Part shown: piece by piece, positions 34,865-43,836 of the stretch
How positions within the stretch are numbered: the stretch's first letter is position 1
Layout: each line of letters opens with the position of its first letter
Made by a program: the position numbers and the translations under genes
Assembly (NCBI GenBank): GCA_028287115.1
Contig: JAQBQF010000214.1
Span: forward strand, 1 to 56,560
DNA: 56,560 nucleotides
Direction of reading: 5' to 3'
Source: Myxococcales bacterium
GTDB taxonomy: Bacteria; Myxococcota_A; Polyangia; Haliangiales; Haliangiaceae
Notes under the pieces: model-generated
What the model saw: the letters and a program-made list of their open reading frames with translations, nothing else
Told to the model about the DNA's origin: nothing
Database searches by the model: none

Positions 34865-36508
34865 TTGCTCGCATGCCGGAATGTGAACAGCTCGGATCCG
34901 AAACGGAAGCTCCTTGTCGTCGCCTTTCTGTACGCGCTTCTCGCAGTCGCGTTGGAGCTCGCGGACATTGCACACGGACGGCTGGTCTTGCTCGTCGCGC
35001 AGTACGGCATCGTTGCGCCGTTTGCGGCAGCGATGCTGCGGGGCGGAGGTGGTGTTGCCCGCGATGTCGATCGCAGGATCGTGATCGTCGTGGGTGTCGC
35101 GACCGCGGCAGCCGTGATCGTGATCGCCCGGTTCTGGGATCGCGGCATGCTGTGGGGCGACGAGACGGCGTATCGCGTCCAAGCTCAGATCTTCGAATCA
35201 GGACGGCTCTGGATTACCGCGCCCGCTCCGACCTCGTTCGATCCCGTGATCTCAGCGCACGAGCTCCGCTTCACCCACCTGATCATCGATCACGGGCACT
35301 GGTTCACGAAGTACCCGCCCGGGTGGCCGATCGTGCTCGCGCTCGGCGAGCTCGGTCATGTGCGGTGGCTCGTCAACCCAGTGCTGGCGATCATCGCTGT
35401 GTGGATCATTCATCGCATCGCGTCGCGAGAGCTCGCGTTGCCGACGTCACGGTTCGCGGTGTTGATCGTGATCGCGTCGCCGTTCTTCTACATGATGGCG
35501 GCGAGCGAGATGTCGCACATGCTCGGGCTCGTGTGCTGCGCCGGCGCGGTGTTGGCGTTCTTGCAAGGCGTTCGCACGCAACGAGTCGCAGGCCTCGCGG
35601 GCGCGATCGCGCTCGTCGGTCTCTGCGCATTCGTGCGCCCGTTCACGGCGTGCTGTGCGGCGGTCGCGCTTGCACCGTTCTACTTCACCGCGAACGTTCG
35701 ACGGATGCTGCCGAGGCTCGTGCCATACGCGCTCGTGATCGGCGCGGCGACGGTGGGTGGAATCGCTCTGTACAACTACGCGTACACGGGAGCCTTCACG
35801 CGCTCACCGTACGCGCTGTATCGCGGGACGCAACTGCCCGTCGAGCTCACGCTGTCACCGCACGCCATCCTCGCGAACCTCGAGCGAGGTGCAAGGTGGG
35901 CGATCGAAGACACGCTGATCTTCATGTGGCCTGGGTTCGCGCTGCTCGCGGGCTACGCACTGTGGAAGCGCCGCGATCTGTACACGCGCTTGCTCGCGAG
36001 CTTCTGCGGCGTGTTCGTGTTTGCGAACCTGTTCCAGACGGAAGGATCGTCGTCGCGGTTCGGAGACCGCTATTTGTTCGAGGCGCTGTTCGCGTTCGCG
36101 CTGTTGGCGGCAAGCGGCGCGGCGCTCCTGTTCGACCGCTGGCGGACCTCTGCACGATCGGCAAACTTTGTCGCCTTCACCCTGACGGTGGTCTGCGCGA
36201 TCCAGGGCGCGTTGATGATCCGTCCGACGCTTCGCGAGATCGCGCCGTCGGTAGCAGTTCACGACGCGGTCGCCGCGTTGCCGAACGACGGCTCGCTCGT
36301 GTTCTTCCCGATCACCGAAGCGTTTACCGGGGATCGCTTCGATCTGAACACGAACGATTGGCAGAGCGCGCCGCACATGTTCCTCGTCGATCCAGGACCC
36401 GACAGACGTGCGGCAGTCGCGCTCGCGCAGGGCAGGGCGAGCTGGATCGTGCTCGGGTATGAGGAGGGCCGACCTCGCGTACTCGCGTCGGGACGAGCCG
36501 GCCCTTAG
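34865..36508 (+). CDS. GT39/ArnT-like membrane glycosyltransferase
   Basis: 547 aa from TTG 34865; GTG 34883 is an equally good start. It is an integral membrane protein with about 10-12 segments. The first periplasmic loop carries 'WGDETAYRVQAQIFESGRLW', the Asp-Glu motif used by GT-C (PMT/ArnT) enzymes, and 'HWFTKYPPGWP' resembles the next conserved loop. A soluble C-terminal tail (~100 residues) holds 'GSLVFFPITEAFTGDRF'. It probably transfers a sugar from a polyprenyl-phosphate donor to a lipid or protein. Acceptor unknown. Confidence 0.82.
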   Translation: MLACRNVNSSDPKRKLLVVAFLYALLAVALELADIAHGRLVLLVAQYGIVAPFAAAMLRGGGGVARDVDRRIVIVVGVATAAAVIVIARFWDRGMLWGDETAYRVQAQIFESGRLWITAPAPTSFDPVISAHELRFTHLIIDHGHWFTKYPPGWPIVLALGELGHVRWLVNPVLAIIAVWIIHRIASRELALPTSRFAVLIVIASPFFYMMAASEMSHMLGLVCCAGAVLAFLQGVRTQRVAGLAGAIALVGLCAFVRPFTACCAAVALAPFYFTANVRRMLPRLVPYALVIGAATVGGIALYNYAYTGAFTRSPYALYRGTQLPVELTLSPHAILANLERGARWAIEDTLIFMWPGFALLAGYALWKRRDLYTRLLASFCGVFVFANLFQTEGSSSRFGDRYLFEALFAFALLAASGAALLFDRWRTSARSANFVAFTLTVVCAIQGALMIRPTLREIAPSVAVHDAVAALPNDGSLVFFPITEAFTGDRFDLNTNDWQSAPHMFLVDPGPDRRAAVALAQGRASWIVLGYEEGRPRVLASGRAGP

Positions 36509-36583
36509 TGTTTCCCGAAAGCGCCCGATCGTTCGAGCCGCGGTGTTCGTTACGGCTCACCTGCGAGGCCAATACCAGCACCG

Positions 36584-36601
36584 GAACGCGTTAGCGCGTT
36601 C
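36584..36601. terminator. Inverted repeat straddling the EEP gene stop
   Basis: GAACGCG-TTAG-CGCGTTC is a perfect 7-bp stem with loop TTAG. It includes the TAA stop of the minus-strand gene at 36591 and faces the convergent glycosyltransferase stop at 36508. Candidate terminator; it has no T-tract. Confidence 0.35.
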
Positions 36602-37499
36602 GCGTTGGGCAGCGACCCGTCGCGACATCGAACCACACGGGCCAGTGGTCGGAACCGTCGACGTGCTCGACACCCGCGGCGAGGATCGGATTGCCGCGCG
36701 CGTAGAGATTATCGAGACGCATCGAGAACAGCGGTATCCGCATCGTCGTCGCATCTGGGGAGACCGCGCCGGCAAACGCATTCTGGCCGAGATAGTCATC
36801 GATGATCTGCGCGTGGTCCTGACCGACCACCGCCTCGGTGCTCGTCACGGGTACGACCCCGTCGACCCACGCCCAAGGTTGAGAATTGAAGTTCCCTCCG
36901 AGGATCAGTTGCTCGCCCGCGTCGTTGATCGCGGGATGCAGCTGGCGAATCCGATCACCCGCGGACAATCGGGTCTCGAGGTGGACATCGACGACGCGAA
37001 TCCGTTCGGTACCGATCACGACATCGGCGGCGAGCGCGATCCGGTGTGAGGGATGGATCGGACGATCGACGAACGGGAGCTGCCGAACGGCCGCCGCTTC
37101 GAGTGGAAACCGGCTGAAGATCGCGATCCCGTGCGTGCCATCTCCCTCGATCCGCGCCGGCGCGTAGATCCAGGTCATGCCGAGCGCGCCGGCGAGCCGC
37201 TGCGAGCGTGAACCTGTCTCCGTCGGGTGGGCTTCGATCTCTTGCGTGAGCAGCACGTCGGCGGAGACGAGCTCGCGCGACGCGAGGATCTGCGCGGCGA
37301 GATCCGCCGGGTCTGGGCCCGTGTGGAGGTTCCAGGTCGCGACGCGTAGCGCGCACGCGGGTGGATCACGCGGCGCGGGCGCGGGGCCCGTCTCCGGCGC
37401 GAACACGCCGGTGATGCCCGAGATGTCCTGCCACGGGCCACCTTGATCCGTGCTGTCGACACATCCGGCAACGAGCCATGCGAGCACGATCGCTTTCAT
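36591..37499 (-). CDS. Endonuclease/exonuclease/phosphatase (EEP) family lipoprotein
   Basis: 302 aa from ATG 37499, with lipobox 'WLVAGC' in the first 13 residues. The EEP fold is seen as 'LRVATWNLHTG' (Asn ligand), 'LLTQEIEAHP' (Glu metal ligand), 'VVDVHLETR', 'LILGGNFNSQP' (usually GDFN; here GGNFN, so the Asp is replaced by Gly-Asn) and 'GSDHWPVW' (catalytic SDH). It likely cleaves phosphodiesters or phospholipid headgroups outside the cell. The change in the GDFN motif could reduce activity. Its start overlaps the upstream gene by 4 bp. Confidence 0.85.
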   Translation of the reverse strand: MKAIVLAWLVAGCVDSTDQGGPWQDISGITGVFAPETGPAPAPRDPPACALRVATWNLHTGPDPADLAAQILASRELVSADVLLTQEIEAHPTETGSRSQRLAGALGMTWIYAPARIEGDGTHGIAIFSRFPLEAAAVRQLPFVDRPIHPSHRIALAADVVIGTERIRVVDVHLETRLSAGDRIRQLHPAINDAGEQLILGGNFNSQPWAWVDGVVPVTSTEAVVGQDHAQIIDDYLGQNAFAGAVSPDATTMRIPLFSMRLDNLYARGNPILAAGVEHVDGSDHWPVWFDVATGRCPTRTR

Positions 37500-37972
37500 G
37501 GGCGAGCTCCGATCGAGATGCCGACCATCGGACCGAGCCCGCCTGCACCGGCGACCGCCGAGCCGCTCGCACGGAATACGAGATGTCTCGACGTGTGCTC
37601 GTAACCGAGCGACAGGAACCCGCCGCTTCCCGTGTTGCTCATGCCTTTCCAGTCGGAGACCGGCGACGGAATTCGGCTGTGCGCGAGGATCGCGCCGAGC
37701 TCGAAGTACATCGCGTGATCATGGTGGCGAAGCGGGGTCAGGTGGATGTACGGAGCGCCGGTCGCGATCTGCTGGTCGCCGACGACTGCGAACGAAGCCG
37801 CGCCTCCCACCGCGAGCCACGGCATGAGCGTGTACTCGTAGCCAACGCCGTACTCTCCGGCTTTGCCGAGGAGCTCGAAGTACACGAGGTGGCGGCTTGC
37901 GGGCGACTCGCGATCGCCGGCACGCGCGGCACTTGACATCAGGATGCAAACAATCGCGAGCTCGATGCGCAT
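37496..37972 (-). CDS. Small outer-membrane-like protein
   Basis: 158 aa from ATG 37972, with a signal 'RIELAIVCILMSSAARA'. The mature part is beta-rich: 'GEYGVGYEYTLMPWLAVGGAASFAVV', 'PYIHLTPLRHHDHAMYFELGAIL', 'GFLSLGYEHTSRHLVFRASGSAV', and a terminal 'GPMVGISIGARP', fitting a small barrel. It overlaps the EEP lipoprotein start by 4 bp and precedes it in the operon. The His-rich 'RHHDH' loop is notable. No family recognised. Confidence 0.72.
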   Translation of the reverse strand: MRIELAIVCILMSSAARAGDRESPASRHLVYFELLGKAGEYGVGYEYTLMPWLAVGGAASFAVVGDQQIATGAPYIHLTPLRHHDHAMYFELGAILAHSRIPSPVSDWKGMSNTGSGGFLSLGYEHTSRHLVFRASGSAVAGAGGLGPMVGISIGARP

Positions 37973-38205
37973 AGAAGCTGTGACTCCTCGCGCTCGCCGC
38001 GCGATGCATGGCTGCCGCTGGATGCCGAAGCGTGCCCGGTTTGAGATCGTGGGCAGATATCGCACGCCTACGATCCGCGGCGATCGTGAACGGCAGGCCA
38101 CAGCTCAGATGCGTGATCCGTGTGCGGAGACCCGAGCGCTCGGTCATCGTCGGAGAAGGATCACCAGCGGATGCGCGGCGCAGAGCGATGGTTACGTTTG
38201 CCTCC
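37973..38205. other. Divergent promoter gap
   Basis: 233 bases between the divergent barrel gene and the quinone oxidoreductase gene. I see no separate gene or strong hairpin; open frames here are extensions of the flanks. Confidence 0.4.
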
Positions 38206-39123
38206 ATGAAGGCAGTCAGAATTCACAAGTTCGGTGGTCCCGAGGTGCTGACGTACGAAGACGTCGAACCTCCCGACCCCGGTCCGAACGAAGTCCTCTT
38301 GCGAGTCCGCGCAGCAGGCGTCAATCCAGCCGACTGGAAGGTTCGATCAGGAACTCTCGGTCAAGCCAAGCTGCCGCTGATCCTCGGATTCGATGTATCC
38401 GGAACCGTCGAGCGCACCGGCGCAGCCGCCAAGGAATTCAACCTCGGCGACGAGCTGTTTGGGCGGGTTCCGATCGGACGCGACGGCGCCTATGCCGAAT
38501 TCGTAGCGGTTCCCGCGACAGAGCTCGTGAAGAAACCATCCTCGATCGATCACATTCACGCAGCCGCAATTCCAGTCGCCGGACTCACTGCATGGCAGGC
38601 GCTCGATGCGATGCAGCTGTCATCGGGACAGACGGTGCTCGTTCACGGAGCGGCGGGCGCGGTCGGATCCTTTGCGACCCAACTCGCGAGGTTTCGGGGT
38701 CTGAACGTCATCGCGACGGCGCCGGGCGAAGACGCAGCCTTCGTGCGAGAGCTCGGGGCTGCTCTGGTGATCGATTACAAGAGCCAGCGGTTCGAGGACG
38801 TGGTCCACGATGTAGATGCCGTGCTCGATGTGGTCGGTGGCGACACGTACCTGCGCTCGTGGCGGGTGCTGAAGCCGAACGGCGTGATCGTGTCCACCGT
38901 GGGGTCCCGCGAAGTTCCACCGGGCGCAAAAGGCCGTGCCGTTGCGATCGTGTCAAAGAGCGATCGCACGCAGCTCGCGCAGCTCGCGAACCTGGTCGCC
39001 GAACGCGTCATCAAGGTGCGGATCGGCCAGGTGCTACCGCTCTCCGAGGCGCGCAAGGCGCACGAGCTCGGCGAATCCGGCAAGGTGCGCGGGAAGATCG
39101 TGCTCGAGGTCGCCGGGCGCTGA
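38206..39123 (+). CDS. NADP-dependent quinone oxidoreductase-like (zinc-free MDR)
   Basis: 305 aa from ATG 38206. The medium-chain dehydrogenase/reductase pattern is complete: 'MKAVRIHKFGGPEVLTYEDVEPPDPGPNEVLLRVRAAGVNPADWKVRSG', 'PLILGFDVSGTVE', Rossmann 'VLVHGAAGAVGSFATQLAR' and 'DAVLDVVGGDTYLRSWRVLKPNG'. Cys and His zinc ligands of alcohol dehydrogenases are absent, as in quinone oxidoreductases. It reduces quinones or enones with NADPH in the cytoplasm. Monocistronic. Confidence 0.92.
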   Translation: MKAVRIHKFGGPEVLTYEDVEPPDPGPNEVLLRVRAAGVNPADWKVRSGTLGQAKLPLILGFDVSGTVERTGAAAKEFNLGDELFGRVPIGRDGAYAEFVAVPATELVKKPSSIDHIHAAAIPVAGLTAWQALDAMQLSSGQTVLVHGAAGAVGSFATQLARFRGLNVIATAPGEDAAFVRELGAALVIDYKSQRFEDVVHDVDAVLDVVGGDTYLRSWRVLKPNGVIVSTVGSREVPPGAKGRAVAIVSKSDRTQLAQLANLVAERVIKVRIGQVLPLSEARKAHELGESGKVRGKIVLEVAGR

Positions 39124-39291
39124 CCGATCGAGCGATCCGTCGCACCCCCATGGTCGCCGAGACTCGTGACCCGACCCGCAACGACGGAGGGGCGGAGTAA
39201 GTCGTCGAAGCCACTCGTGTAATCGGCACCAACAATTTCCGCCGACGGGCCGCTAGCCGCGAGGCCGAGCTATGGTTCGATTTCGCGTACG

Positions 39292-40212
39292 GTGACTCAG
39301 GTGATTTCGCGATTCGCGCCATCGACGACCGGCGAAGCACATCCGGGCACGTTGCTGTCTGCGTTGCTCGTATGGCTCGATGCGCGCGCACGCGGCGGGA
39401 CCACGGTGTTGCGGCTCGAAGATCTCGATCGCACGCGGGTCAAAGAGGCGTGGGCGGATCAGATCGTCAACGCACTCGCGTGGCTTGGCCTGACGTGGGA
39501 TGCGACGCTCGTGCAGAGCGGCCGCACGACGGCGCACGAAGCGGCGCTCGATCGACTCGCCACCATGGGCAGGCTTTATCCATGTTCGTGCAGCCGCTCC
39601 GATCGCGCGGGCGGTCGCCGCGCGCCCGATGGCGGGTGGGCATACGAGAACACGTGCCGAGGTACGCCGCTGCCCCCGGGTGGCTGGCGCGCGGTGACGG
39701 ATGCGGTGCGCGTTCAGCTCGACGATGATCGGATCGAGCTCGTCGATGAGAACGGCGTCGATCTCTCGCAGACGCCTGCGCGGGAGATGGGCGATCCGAT
39801 CGTTCGCCGGCGCGATGGTGTGATCGCGTATCAGCTCGCGGTCGTCGTCGACGACGCTGATGCGGCCATCACGGACGTCGTTCGCGGCCGTGACATCGCG
39901 CCGAGCACCGCGACGCAAGTGATCTTGCAGCGGTTGCTCGGACTGCCCGTGCCGCGCTACCGCCATCACTTCTTGCTGCTCGAGGCGAGCGGGCAGGGCA
40001 AGCTCGCGAAGCTGCACGGCTCGATTCCGTTCTCGCTGGTGCGCGCGCGATATCGCGGCGACGAGCTGTGCGGCGTGCTCGCGCAGGCGGCCGGGATCAT
40101 CGACAGCGCTGGCCCGTGTACACCGGATTCGCTGATCGCACGGTTCGATTGGTCGCGCGTGCCCAAGGTTGATCGTGTTGCACGGTGGACCGGCGATCTC
40201 GCGATCGGCTGA
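39292..40212 (+). CDS. gluQ: Glutamyl-Q tRNA(Asp) synthetase
   Basis: 306 aa from GTG 39292. A catalytic half of glutamyl-tRNA synthetase without the anticodon domain. 'RFAPSTTGEAHPGTLLSAL' is the HIGH-class motif, 'LEDLDRTRV' is conserved, C98-x-C100 with C122 in 'PCSCSRSD...ENTCRG' forms the zinc site, 'VDDADAAITDVVRGRDI' and 'GQGKLAKLHG' is the KMSKS equivalent. It attaches Glu to the queuosine of tRNA(Asp). Length is normal for YadB/GluQ. It converges with the next gene (4 bp gap). Confidence 0.95.
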   Translation: MTQVISRFAPSTTGEAHPGTLLSALLVWLDARARGGTTVLRLEDLDRTRVKEAWADQIVNALAWLGLTWDATLVQSGRTTAHEAALDRLATMGRLYPCSCSRSDRAGGRRAPDGGWAYENTCRGTPLPPGGWRAVTDAVRVQLDDDRIELVDENGVDLSQTPAREMGDPIVRRRDGVIAYQLAVVVDDADAAITDVVRGRDIAPSTATQVILQRLLGLPVPRYRHHFLLLEASGQGKLAKLHGSIPFSLVRARYRGDELCGVLAQAAGIIDSAGPCTPDSLIARFDWSRVPKVDRVARWTGDLAIG

Positions 40213-40216
40213 TCCG

Positions 40217-41401
40217 TCAGCGGCGATCGTGGAACTGCCGCAGATCGACGCCCGCTTCGAGGAGCACGGCGTGCTCCCGGAGTCCGTCGGCGAGCTCGGT
40301 GATGCCTTGCTCGTAGCGCACACCGAACACGATCGGCAGGTCGCGCACCACGAGCTCGATCGAGGCGCAACCGCCGAGCCCGAAACTGCGCACAGGCATC
40401 GTTCCGATCATCGCCGCGGTGCGCGCGTCACCACGTAATGCGAGTCCCGCTGCGATCCAGGCGCTATCCGTTGCCGCGACGATCCTGTCGACCTCGGCCT
40501 GAAATCCGATCGCTTCGAACTTCGCGTCGTCGCCACCGCGCCGGCTCCAATCGAGGCGCACGCCAAGCTCGATCGGGCGCCTTGCTCCGATCGGCTCCCA
40601 CGGCGCAGCGATCTTCAAGATCATCGCGACCGAGGGCGCGATCCGGCTGCCGCCTGCATGCCCGAACGTACCGCCGCCGACCCGCAAGCCCGTCCGTAGC
40701 GCCGGTGGATGCAGCGGCACAGATCGTCGTTCGTGCACTGCCAGCGGATCCGCGATCTCTTCGGCACCCGCCGTCGTACCGCCGTCGATGTACTTCTTCG
40801 GCAGCATCGTGCCGTGCTTGACGTCGGGCGGCGGGCCGTCCTGCTTGTCTCCGACGTCACCTTCTTCTCCAAATTCGACGACGCCGGTCCTCGTGCTCGC
40901 CGTCTTCGGCTTCGCAGCCTCGAGCAAGATCAGCGCGCGCGAGTGCGGCTTGGTCGTGATCGAAGTGGTAAACGCGATGCCCTCCGAGATCGCATGCACT
41001 TCGTGATGTCCCGCGGGCACCCACACGGTCGCGGGCGTCGTGAAATGCTCTCCCGGTAGGGCGTCGATCTCGGCGACGAGCCCTGCGGGTTGCGTCTGGA
41101 CGTACACCTCGCTGAGCTCGCTGTCGCGAAGCGTCTTGCGGAGCTCGCGAACCGCGCGCGCGAGCTCGTCCCGAACGTCCGCGGCGACCTGCGCTTCGTT
41201 GCAGTTCTCGAGATGGAGGCCGGCGCGCGGCAGATCTCCGCGCTTCTCGTAGACGAGGCTGAGCCAGCAGCTCGCCGAAGGATTCGGCAGCTGCGAGCGC
41301 AATTGTTCGAGATCCTGCTGTGCGACCGCATCGTCGAGCCGCGTCTTGGCGTGCGCGGCCCCTCCGCTCAGCACGATTGCGAAAACGATCGACCGCCTCA
41401 C
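40217..41401 (-). CDS. Exported protein with PEGA-like domain
   Basis: 394 aa from GTG 41401, chosen because 'GAGGGA' lies directly before it and a signal follows ('RSIVFAIVLSGGAAHA'). The N-terminal helical region (about 20-110) counts as a possible TPR-like segment. A PEGA-type domain follows ('EVYVQTQPAGLVAEIDALPGEHFTTPATVWVPAGHHEV'), then 'RALILLEA', and a C-terminal beta-barrel-like region ('RVGGGTFGHAGG', 'RPIELGVRLDW...FGVRYEQGITEL'). Probably periplasmic to outer membrane. Divergent from the DUF1415-like gene. Confidence 0.72.
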   Translation of the reverse strand: MRRSIVFAIVLSGGAAHAKTRLDDAVAQQDLEQLRSQLPNPSASCWLSLVYEKRGDLPRAGLHLENCNEAQVAADVRDELARAVRELRKTLRDSELSEVYVQTQPAGLVAEIDALPGEHFTTPATVWVPAGHHEVHAISEGIAFTTSITTKPHSRALILLEAAKPKTASTRTGVVEFGEEGDVGDKQDGPPPDVKHGTMLPKKYIDGGTTAGAEEIADPLAVHERRSVPLHPPALRTGLRVGGGTFGHAGGSRIAPSVAMILKIAAPWEPIGARRPIELGVRLDWSRRGGDDAKFEAIGFQAEVDRIVAATDSAWIAAGLALRGDARTAAMIGTMPVRSFGLGGCASIELVVRDLPIVFGVRYEQGITELADGLREHAVLLEAGVDLRQFHDRR

Positions 41402-41410
41402 TCCCTCAAG

Positions 41411-42064
41411 ATGACACGCGTCGCGTACGATCGTTGCGTGGATGTTCGGTCGGCAGAGGTTCGCAGGCTCCTCGAGCGGTATCTGGTCGAGATCGTGGAG
41501 GCCTACAACCTGTGCCCGTGGGCGCGCGGCGCCCGCCTCGGCCAGGAGGTCGGGGTCGAGATCCTGTGGGGCACGCCGAACGCCGAGGCCTTCGCCGCAG
41601 CCGGCACCCGCCTTTTGCAAGCGCCGAGAACCCGCGTTGCGATGGTGATCGCGCCGGAGCTGGGGCCGACGATCTCGGAGCTTCGCGAGATTCGACAGGT
41701 CGTGATTCCGCTGATCCCGAGCGCAGGCATCGCCGATTTCCATCCCGCTTCACCGATCGATCTCGCATCGCCCCCGCGCCTGGTTCCCTACTTGCGATGC
41801 TCTCCCGATCCGATGCTGCAGCTCGTCCCGCTATCTATCCTCGACTCCGTGCGCGGCTCGGACCGAGCTGTCGTCGACGTGTTCGAACAAGCGGAGATCT
41901 TGAGTGGTCGCGCGACGCTTCCTCGCGGAGATATCGCAGATGACATCGCCGCCGCCAACCACACGCGCGTTGCCGTCAACACCGCCGCGATCGCAGCTCG
42001 GTTCGCCGACATCGCCGCGGATCGCAAAGCGAGTTACGAACGGGTCGGCATCACGGCGCGGTGA
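41411..42064 (+). CDS. DUF1415-like protein
   Basis: 217 aa from ATG 41411; this start sits only 10 bp from the divergent gene's GTG, so GTG 41438 (208 aa) may be the true one. 'YLVEIVEAYNLCPWARGARLGQEV' is the DUF1415 core ('xxLNLCPFA' type), and 'LVPYLRCSPDPMLQLVP' and 'PLIPSAGIADFHPASPIDL' follow its later pattern. The conserved Cys suggests redox or metal chemistry, but no function is proven for the family. It converges on the lipoprotein at 42092. Confidence 0.72.
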   Translation: MTRVAYDRCVDVRSAEVRRLLERYLVEIVEAYNLCPWARGARLGQEVGVEILWGTPNAEAFAAAGTRLLQAPRTRVAMVIAPELGPTISELREIRQVVIPLIPSAGIADFHPASPIDLASPPRLVPYLRCSPDPMLQLVPLSILDSVRGSDRAVVDVFEQAEILSGRATLPRGDIADDIAAANHTRVAVNTAAIAARFADIAADRKASYERVGITAR

Positions 42065-42073
42065 TGCCGCGCG

Positions 42074-42089
42074 ATCCCCGCAGGGGGAT
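42074..42089. terminator. Hairpin between convergent genes
   Basis: ATCCCC-GCAG-GGGGAT, a perfect 6-bp stem with a 4-base loop, lies in the 27-bp gap between the stops at 42064 and 42092. It is a likely shared terminator, though no T-run follows. Confidence 0.45.
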
Positions 42090-42091
42090 GA

Positions 42092-42751
42092 TCACGGGCA
42101 AATCGTCGCCCTCAGCGACAACGTGTCGAAGTAGAACGACGTCGGATTGATGCCGTCGTTGGTGCTCGTGAAGCGTAGCCGCACGGTCTGGCCCGCGACG
42201 TTCGCCGTGAACGTGTGACTCAGCGCGACCCACGCAGCCTGCGGTTTCGAATCGTCATACGTCCCGATCGTGTCGATCAACGTGCCGCCGGTCGTGACGA
42301 GCTCGGCCCTTCCGAAGTCATACGGACCCAACGGATCATTCGGATCCTCGGCGCTGCGCACGTCGAAGAAGCCGGAGATCGCGAGTGCAGTGGTCGAAGC
42401 CGGAATCGCGACATCCTGGTACAGGAGATCGGTCCCGCTGGTCACGCCACCGAGCCATCCCTTATTCGGCGCCGACTGTTCGGCCACGCCATCGGCCGAG
42501 GTGACGAGCGAAGGATCTGACTGCGTCCACCCGGTCCCGAGCGGGGCGCTATCGAAGTTGCCGTTGACGAGCAGCTCCTGGGTCTGCATGACGCAACCCG
42601 GGGGTGCATCGCGCAATGGGACGCTGTCGTAGCCCGGGCCTGAATCGAGCAGCTGAATCCCGCTGTCAGTGCCGGTGTTACGTCCCGTGTCCTTGCCGGC
42701 CGATGCGCAGCCGACCACGAGCGGCAGGATCGCAGCGAACCGGTACAACAT
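42092..42751 (-). CDS. Lipoprotein with carbohydrate-binding-like beta sandwich
   Basis: 219 aa from ATG 42751, with lipobox 'LPLVVGC'. After a Gly/Thr/Asp-rich linker the domain begins 'LLVNGNFDSAPLGTGWTQSD', the typical start of a CBM/PKD-type jelly-roll ('xNGNFE'), with 'LYQDVAIPASTTALAISGFFDVRS' and 'TVRLRFTSTNDGINPTSFYFDTLSL' at the end. Such sandwiches bind sugars or proteins at the surface. No catalytic residues. Confidence 0.8.
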   Translation of the reverse strand: MLYRFAAILPLVVGCASAGKDTGRNTGTDSGIQLLDSGPGYDSVPLRDAPPGCVMQTQELLVNGNFDSAPLGTGWTQSDPSLVTSADGVAEQSAPNKGWLGGVTSGTDLLYQDVAIPASTTALAISGFFDVRSAEDPNDPLGPYDFGRAELVTTGGTLIDTIGTYDDSKPQAAWVALSHTFTANVAGQTVRLRFTSTNDGINPTSFYFDTLSLRATICP

Positions 42752-42837
42752 GCGCGAATCGTGCACGCGCTCGAGGCCAGAACACAACTGCAATCGGGAT
42801 TGCAGCTGCTGACCAGACCTGAGACGTCGGGTACGGT

Positions 42838-43605
42838 CTAGACCGCAAGCCGCACTGCGTCGACGCGGACGTCGAACGCGGGGCGCTGAGCGAGGCGGGC
42901 ATTGGCCGCCATCAGGTCTTCGATCGTATCGATTTCAGTCGCATACATCGACCCGATGTCGACTCCGTACAGGGTCGATCCTTCGTCGATGATCTGCTGG
43001 AACGCGGCCTCGTAGTACTCGTTGATCAGCCCCTGCTCGCGGACACGGTTGTGGAGCGCCGCGAACAGCCGCTTGGACGATGCGGCCGAGAACAGCTCGA
43101 TCCCGACCGATTCGCCCATCGCCGAGCGCACCGGGACATGCTTGCCGATCGCGAGCACGCGGTCGTGATTGTCGGCCGTGACCTTGACCTCTTCGAGGCC
43201 AATCTCGCCGACCGAGCGAACCGCGAGACAATCCGGGCCGCGGTCGACGAGGTCTTCGATCACTTCGAGATCGAACACGACGTCGCCGTCGAGCAGGATG
43301 AAGCTGTCGTGCTCGACGTGAGGCTTGCAGAGCAGCAGCGAGTAACCGTTGTTCGTGCTGCGGAAGTCTTTGTTCGTCACGAACGTGACGTCGAGCCCCG
43401 GGAACCACGAGCCGACCGCGTCGCGGACCATGTGCTCGAGGTAGCCGGTCCCGATCACGAACTGGTCGAACCCACAGCGCAGAAGACTCGTGATCGTCCG
43501 CCGCAGGATCGGCACGCCACCCACGGGCAGGAGCGTCTTCGGCGTATCGTCGGAGTGCGGGCGCAGTCGCGTCGCACAGCCGGCGGCAAGGATGACAGCC
43601 TTCAT
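42838..43605 (-). CDS. Nucleotidyltransferase (alcohol-phosphate cytidylyltransferase-like)
   Basis: 255 aa from ATG 43605. Rossmann-like NTP_transferase: 'KAVILAAGCATRLRPHSDDTPKTLLPVGG' (Gly-rich loop and Lys), 'VIGTGYLEH', 'LLDGDVVFD' (metal Asp), 'VPVRSAMGESVGIELFSA'. The set resembles CTP:phosphocholine/phosphoinositol cytidylyltransferases more than sugar-nucleotide enzymes. Its divergent neighbour is a CDP-alcohol phosphatidyltransferase that would use its product. Together they should make a CDP-activated headgroup. The alcohol is unknown. Confidence 0.85.
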   Translation of the reverse strand: MKAVILAAGCATRLRPHSDDTPKTLLPVGGVPILRRTITSLLRCGFDQFVIGTGYLEHMVRDAVGSWFPGLDVTFVTNKDFRSTNNGYSLLLCKPHVEHDSFILLDGDVVFDLEVIEDLVDRGPDCLAVRSVGEIGLEEVKVTADNHDRVLAIGKHVPVRSAMGESVGIELFSAASSKRLFAALHNRVREQGLINEYYEAAFQQIIDEGSTLYGVDIGSMYATEIDTIEDLMAANARLAQRPAFDVRVDAVRLAV

Positions 43606-43783
43606 TAGAAAGGTCCTGTCATGCAATCCGTGTGCAGCGCCGCGTTTCGCGGACTTGGCTCCAAGATCTGTTCAACTTTCGACACCCCGACCCGGGAGCG
43701 CCTTCGATCCGGCGAATTCCTGTCACCTCGTTGCCATTTGACGGCTACGTCGCCGACTGCACTGGCGAACGCCCGCCGCTGCA

Positions 43784-43799
43784 TGTAGACGTATCTACA
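43784..43799. promoter_or_regulatory. Perfect 16-bp inverted repeat between divergent genes
   Basis: TGTAGA-CGTA-TCTACA is a perfect inverted repeat in the 231-bp gap between the nucleotidyltransferase start (43605) and the CDP-alcohol transferase start (43837). It is AT-richer than the surroundings. Its dyad size suits a helix-turn-helix dimer, so it is a candidate shared operator. Confidence 0.55.
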
Positions 43800-43836
43800 A
43801 ATTACGTCCGCTCCCCACACCGACCTCGATGCGGTC

